Below are positions 42,101 to 44,832 of a DNA stretch of 44,832 bases, piece by piece. The DNA is from Candidatus Gallacutalibacter pullicola (lineage in GTDB: Bacteria; Bacillota; Clostridia; Oscillospirales; Acutalibacteraceae): positions 1 through 44,832 of the forward strand of contig DVHF01000087.1 in the NCBI GenBank assembly GCA_018712265.1. The letters run 5' to 3'. The notes under the pieces are model-generated. The model worked only from the letters and a program-made list of their open reading frames with translations, had not been told where the DNA came from and searched no databases. Positions within the stretch are counted from its first letter, which is position 1. Every line of letters starts with the position of its first letter. A program made the translations under genes and the position numbers.

Positions 42101-42700
42101 CGCTTCAAGCTCGCTCAGAATATCGCGCAGGCGCAGGAGGTTTTCCTCAGCCTGCCGGAGTCTGCGCTCCGAATCCTCCTTACGGTAACGGAACCGGGAG
42201 ATCCCGGCGGCCTCCTCAAAGACCTCGCGCCGATCCTCAGAGCGTGCGCCGACGATGCTGTCGATTTTACCCTGTCCGATGATGGAGTACCCGTCGCGCC
42301 CGAGGCCTGTATCCATGAAAAGCTCGTGGATGTCGCGCAGGCGGACAGCTGCCTTATTGAGCAGGTACTCACTGTCGCCGGAGCGGTAATAACGGCGCGT
42401 CACGGCGACGGCGTCGCTGTCAAAGGCAAGCTCGCGGCCGGAATTATCGATTGTTAGCGTGACTTCGGCGTAGCCCTGCGCGCGCCGCGTGGGCGTGCCG
42501 TTGAAGATCACATCCTCCATTCTGGAACAGCGCAGGATCCGGGTGGACTGCTCCCCCAGCACCCAGCGCATGGCGTCGCTGATGTTGCTTTTTCCGCTCC
42601 CGTTCGGCCCGACCACCGCCGTGATGCCGCGGTCAAAGGTAAGCGTTGTTTTATCCGGAAAAGTTTTGAAGCCCTGAAGCTCCAGAGATTTTAAGAGCAA
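39134..42700 (-). CDS. smc: Chromosome segregation protein SMC
   Basis: 1188 residues from TTG 42700, with AGGAGG 7 bp upstream; the ATG at 42739 has no such site and adds residues not seen in SMC. Walker A GPNGSGKS (31-38), a long coiled coil, a hinge near 510-670 with Gly-rich TGGSLTGGS, the return coiled coil, signature LSGGEKALVAIA and Walker B CVMDEIEAALDD. It forms the condensin core with ScpA/ScpB. The length matches Bacillus SMC. Confidence 0.97.
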   Translation of the reverse strand: MLLKSLELQGFKTFPDKTTLTFDRGITAVVGPNGSGKSNISDAMRWVLGEQSTRILRCSRMEDVIFNGTPTRRAQGYAEVTLTIDNSGRELAFDSDAVAVTRRYYRSGDSEYLLNKAAVRLRDIHELFMDTGLGRDGYSIIGQGKIDSIVGARSEDRREVFEEAAGISRFRYRKEDSERRLRQAEENLLRLRDILSELEARVGPLREQAEKAKQYLEYEKERRGLEIGLWLHTLARSAKILRENDDRILVIRGRYEEIEKKIEEIGRRTEENFSEMNGLSAKADGLRNTASAKDEEAVRLDGNVLVLENDCAHNRETAERLRRELEQAESSGRDLDKEIAAKDAEIAAKAEDILQRQQETEQARQSLSGIEQKMAEYSGQIEQAARLLAEQTERSADARVQATTAASSMDEISRRLDAIAEAGSRHETRRQELSDALTQYRTAHDEWSQKAAALTNAARGYEMRLETRRKKAETLRGQVQQLQLDTQEQLRRAKLLEDLEKNMEGFQQSVKTVMKEASRGTLSGIHGPVSRLFRVRPEWAVAIETALGGAMQNIAVSTEQDAKRAIALLKQRDGGRATFLPISTMKGRNLQESGLEDCPGFVGIAAGLCEYEDQYAGILSFLLGRIAVAEDLDSAVSIARRYQYRFRIVTLDGQVVNTGGSLTGGSLAKNSGLLGRASEIERIRQKAAALEQKLRQAEESFKAAQQEASAAEAALAGARGELSSAQEETVRLDAEIRRVSSELQTLDKSRAELDEEAARAKIRRQEFQSAYDAAQEALRRASEQMERANETLSAIGADRDKMNAEYSALAEKIQELKLQELAAHKDKAALEMAREDLLRRRGDQGNRVQSVRDEILAADAANQRISEEIVRIRKQAETLRAEAETLRGDAAQLVEQRMELEKRSSELRVQERDQTAQREEAGHELARLEERRDGLQKEYDEIIRRLWEEYSLTRREAESEASPIEDVPASQRRLNELKGKIRALGSVNVAAVEEYREVSGRYEFLKSQIDDAEKSRGDLLSLIRDLTRQMRDLFLERFARINENFGSTFRELFEGGTASLALSDPEDVLGSGIEISVQPPGKIVTHLEALSGGEKALVAIALYFAIMKVNPPPFCVMDEIEAALDDVNVDRFAAYLRRMNESTQFIAITHRRGTMEEADVLYGVTMQDEGVSKLLELRSPDQPADRAG

Positions 42701-42794
42701 TCCTCTGCCCTCCTGTCTATGTAGATGGACTCTGCCCATACCCGCCGGGCGCTGCCCGGACCCGCAATTTTTTGAAAAAAATTGAGTAAAACTT

Positions 42795-43027
42795 TAAATC
42801 GCGAAAGCGTCGTACCTCCGCCCGGCTGGGCGGTATATTGGGCTATGATGCCCGCGTTGTAGCCTTTGCATAAGGATAATCCCTGACCGGACTCCCACCG
42901 CGACAGAGTATCTGAGATTACTGTAATTCCCGCGGAGGTCACGACGCGCAACGCGAATTACGTCAAGGCTTAGCCTTGTCAGCGACCGTAGGGAGCGATC
43001 CGCGTTCTGCGTGCAGGCTCAGCCTGC
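42795..43027 (-). repeat. MITE-like long repeat element between the Elp3-like gene and smc
   Basis: Contains GGGCTATGATGCCCGCGTTG, AATCCCTGACCGG, CCACCGCGACAGAG, GCGAATTACGTCAAGGC with TTAGCCTTG (to 42977), then a second end CAGCGACCGTAGGGAGCG and GCAGGCTCAGCCTGC (43013-43027). The Elp3-like stop codon lies in this last palindrome. The double end suggests a nested or partial tandem insertion. Confidence 0.78.
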
Positions 43028-44065
43028 TTTCTCTCCTGAAATCAGGACGTTATGTTCCAGCTTGGAATCGTAAAAGACGAGCCCGCCAAGCGGCACCGAC
43101 GCGATCTGCACGAACCGTACCTGCCACCCCTGCGCCGCGAGAGCTTCCAGATTCGCCTTCTTCTGGCCGAGTGCCCGGGAAATATCCCGCGGGGAGACAA
43201 ATACAGTGACGCTGCCGGACGGGATCCCGTGCTCCCGAAACGCACGGACGAGCCGACGCAGGAACAGCCTGCTCTGGCACAGCTCTCCAAAGGCCGGGTG
43301 GTAAGCCCCCGCAATAGCGGACCGCTCCAAATCCGGGGAAGCGTGCAGTCCCAGCCGGATTACACGGATATGATGGTGCTCAAAAAGCTCCAGAAGCTCC
43401 GCGCACAGCTCCGCCGATTTCTCCGGGCCGGGCGGACGGTAGATCCCCTGCCTGTACAAGCTGGCAAGTTCCGTGCCTTCCAGAACCACCGTAGGATAGA
43501 TCCGGACAGTGTCCGGGTGTAAAGCGCATAACCTTAACGCAGTGTTGTAGGACTTCTGCGGCGTGTCGCCGTACAGACCGGTCATCATTTGAAGGCCCAG
43601 GGAAAAGCCGAATTCCTGAATCAGGGCGGATGCTTCTTCCACGTCGCGCGATGTGTGTCCGCGCCCGTTTAAGGCCAGAATGCGGTCGTCCATGCTCTGC
43701 GCACCGAGCTCGATCGAGGTGACGCCGTAGTCCCTCAAAAGCCTTAACACCTCTGCATCCACTGCGTCCGGACGGGTGGAGAGACGAATGCCTGTAAAGT
43801 CATATTGCTTCACATACTGATATGCTGTGTCAAGCAGGGAAATCATATATCTGCGGTCGATCGCTGTAAAGCTGCCGCCAAAAAAAGCGATCTCCGATTC
43901 GTGGATCCGCTCCCCCAGATCGCGGACAGCCTGATCCAGTGTCCGGCGCACATCCTCCGGCGTGGGCTGCGACTGCTGTCCCGTGATGCTCCGCTGGCTG
44001 CAAAAGCTGCACTGGTGCGGACAGCCGTTATGCGGCACAAAAATGCTGACGTTCGCGTGCTTCAA
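43019..44065 (-). CDS. Elp3-like radical SAM protein
   Basis: 348 residues. The radical SAM cluster is CPHQCSFC (Cys15, 19, 22), followed by FFGGSFTAID, RLSTRPDAV, SIELGAQSMDD and MMTGLYGDTP, all typical of Elp3/YhcC-like radical SAM proteins. The acetyltransferase domain of true Elp3 is absent. Reaction unknown, possibly RNA modification. TTG 44065 overlaps the rnc stop (TTGA), so it is coupled to rnc. The C-terminal EKAG and stop come from the adjacent repeat. Confidence 0.87.
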   Translation of the reverse strand: MKHANVSIFVPHNGCPHQCSFCSQRSITGQQSQPTPEDVRRTLDQAVRDLGERIHESEIAFFGGSFTAIDRRYMISLLDTAYQYVKQYDFTGIRLSTRPDAVDAEVLRLLRDYGVTSIELGAQSMDDRILALNGRGHTSRDVEEASALIQEFGFSLGLQMMTGLYGDTPQKSYNTALRLCALHPDTVRIYPTVVLEGTELASLYRQGIYRPPGPEKSAELCAELLELFEHHHIRVIRLGLHASPDLERSAIAGAYHPAFGELCQSRLFLRRLVRAFREHGIPSGSVTVFVSPRDISRALGQKKANLEALAAQGWQVRFVQIASVPLGGLVFYDSKLEHNVLISGEKAG

Positions 44066-44751
44066 TATCCCATCAGCTCCAACGCCTCGCGCGCGGCCTG
44101 CTGCTCCGCTTCTTTCTTGCTGCGGCCGCCGCCCTTACCGATCACGTTGCTGTTGAGATGCACCTCTACGGTGAAATGCTTGTCGTGATCCGGACCGCTC
44201 TCTCCGGTGAGGACGTATTCCAGATGTTCCTCCGGGTTCTGCTGGATGATCTCCTGCAAAGCCGTTTTATAGTCCTTGAAGGCTTTGGGCTTGGCGGTTT
44301 TCAGCGCGGGCACGACAAAATTCAGAACGAAACGGCGCGCCTCCTCCATACCTCCGTCCATATAGATCGCGGCGATGATGGCCTCAAAAGCGTCCGCAAG
44401 GATAGAGGGGCGGGATCTGCCGCCGGAATTCTGTTCGCCGTGGCTCAGAAGCAGAAAATCCCCTACGCCAAGCTGGCGGGAAAAGCCGCACAGCGATTTC
44501 TCACACACAAGAGCCGCGCGGTTCTTCGTCAAATCGCCCTCCGGCATATCGGGACAGTTCTTGAACAGGTAATCCGCCACCACAACGCCCAGCACGGAAT
44601 CCCCGAGGAATTCCAAACGCTCGTTGCTGTGCCTGCCCCCTTTCGCCTCGTTGGCGTAGGAGGAATGGGTCAGCGCCGTCGTGAGGTACTGCGGGTTCTT
44701 AAAATGATAGCCGAGCCGATCTTCCAGCTCTTTCCGATCGCGATTCTGCAT
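44062..44751 (-). CDS. rnc: Ribonuclease III
   Basis: 229 residues. The RNase III signature NERLEFLGDSVLG and the second catalytic site (ILADAFEAIIAAIYMDGG) are followed by a C-terminal double-stranded RNA-binding domain (GKGGGRSKKEAEQQAAREAL). It cleaves dsRNA in rRNA and mRNA maturation. GGAGG precedes ATG 44751. It heads the rnc-radical SAM-smc-ftsY series; acpP or plsX would be expected just outside the window. Confidence 0.96.
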   Translation of the reverse strand: MQNRDRKELEDRLGYHFKNPQYLTTALTHSSYANEAKGGRHSNERLEFLGDSVLGVVVADYLFKNCPDMPEGDLTKNRAALVCEKSLCGFSRQLGVGDFLLLSHGEQNSGGRSRPSILADAFEAIIAAIYMDGGMEEARRFVLNFVVPALKTAKPKAFKDYKTALQEIIQQNPEEHLEYVLTGESGPDHDKHFTVEVHLNSNVIGKGGGRSKKEAEQQAAREALELMGY

Positions 44752-44832
44752 AATGACCTCCAGATAAAACGGATTTCCTGTTTTCCGTCAAAAAGTGATC
44801 TGCGCGGGACAGAGCATTTTTTGATGGAAACA
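44752..44832. other. Window end, upstream of rnc
   Basis: Eighty-one bases holding the rnc ribosome-binding site. No gene or clear promoter is visible before the window ends. Confidence 0.5.

Overview
The window looks like a chromosomal segment of a GC-rich, anaerobic, endospore-forming member of the Clostridia, most likely an Oscillospirales-type gut bacterium. The evidence is a SpoIVFA/SpoIVFB-like pair (sporulation), an NfnA/NfnB pair (anaerobic electron bifurcation), strong AGGAGG ribosome-binding sites, frequent TTG and GTG starts, and the gene order rnc-smc-ftsY and yhbY-nadD-yqeK-rsfS typical of Firmicutes. No phage, plasmid, CRISPR or transposase gene is visible. The taxonomic call is inference.

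Layout. 1-520: tRNA-Ala(CGC) with a strong promoter and three terminator-like hairpins. 904-5085: a P-type calcium ATPase and an MFS permease, both on the plus strand. 5519-11795, minus strand: DUF1848 and GH25 genes, the SpoIVFB/SpoIVFA pair, and nfnA-nfnB. 12013-18330, minus: an RND efflux operon (lipoprotein adaptor, RND pump, TolC-like protein) and a DUF308 membrane protein. 18851-24436, minus: two MATE transporters, a D-2-hydroxyacid dehydrogenase and a PrpR-type regulator that has lost the sigma-54 contact loop. 24743-30201: a three-gene redox operon (Old Yellow Enzyme, SDR, FrdA-like flavoprotein) with a divergent AraC regulator. 30361-31908: two tandem paralogues of unknown function. 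32009-44751, minus: housekeeping genes (small membrane protein, leuS, rsfS, yqeK, nadD, yhbY, rdgB, ftsY, smc, Elp3-like radical SAM protein, rnc).

The most unusual content is between the genes. Almost every gap longer than 200 bp is filled with members of one modular repeat family. One module is a MITE-like element of about 200 bp with inverted arms, ending in a palindrome of the type AAGGCTTAGCCTT followed by ACGTA-ATTCGCG-like sequence. A second module is a string of GC-rich hairpins whose stems change sequence but keep pairing between copies. Copies occur singly, in tandem (207/206 bp and 96/96 bp) and in both orientations. They lie at the ends of transcription units and supply the stop codons of at least four genes (MFS permease, DUF1848 protein, LeuS, Elp3-like protein). 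The first tRNA terminator closely resembles the arm of this element. No mobilising enzyme is encoded in the window.

How the genes work together: the rnc-to-leuS block is core translation, chromosome and secretion machinery. The RND and MATE genes are export functions. The OYE/SDR/flavoprotein cluster looks like inducible reductive metabolism of a small unsaturated or oxygenated compound whose identity cannot be read from sequence.
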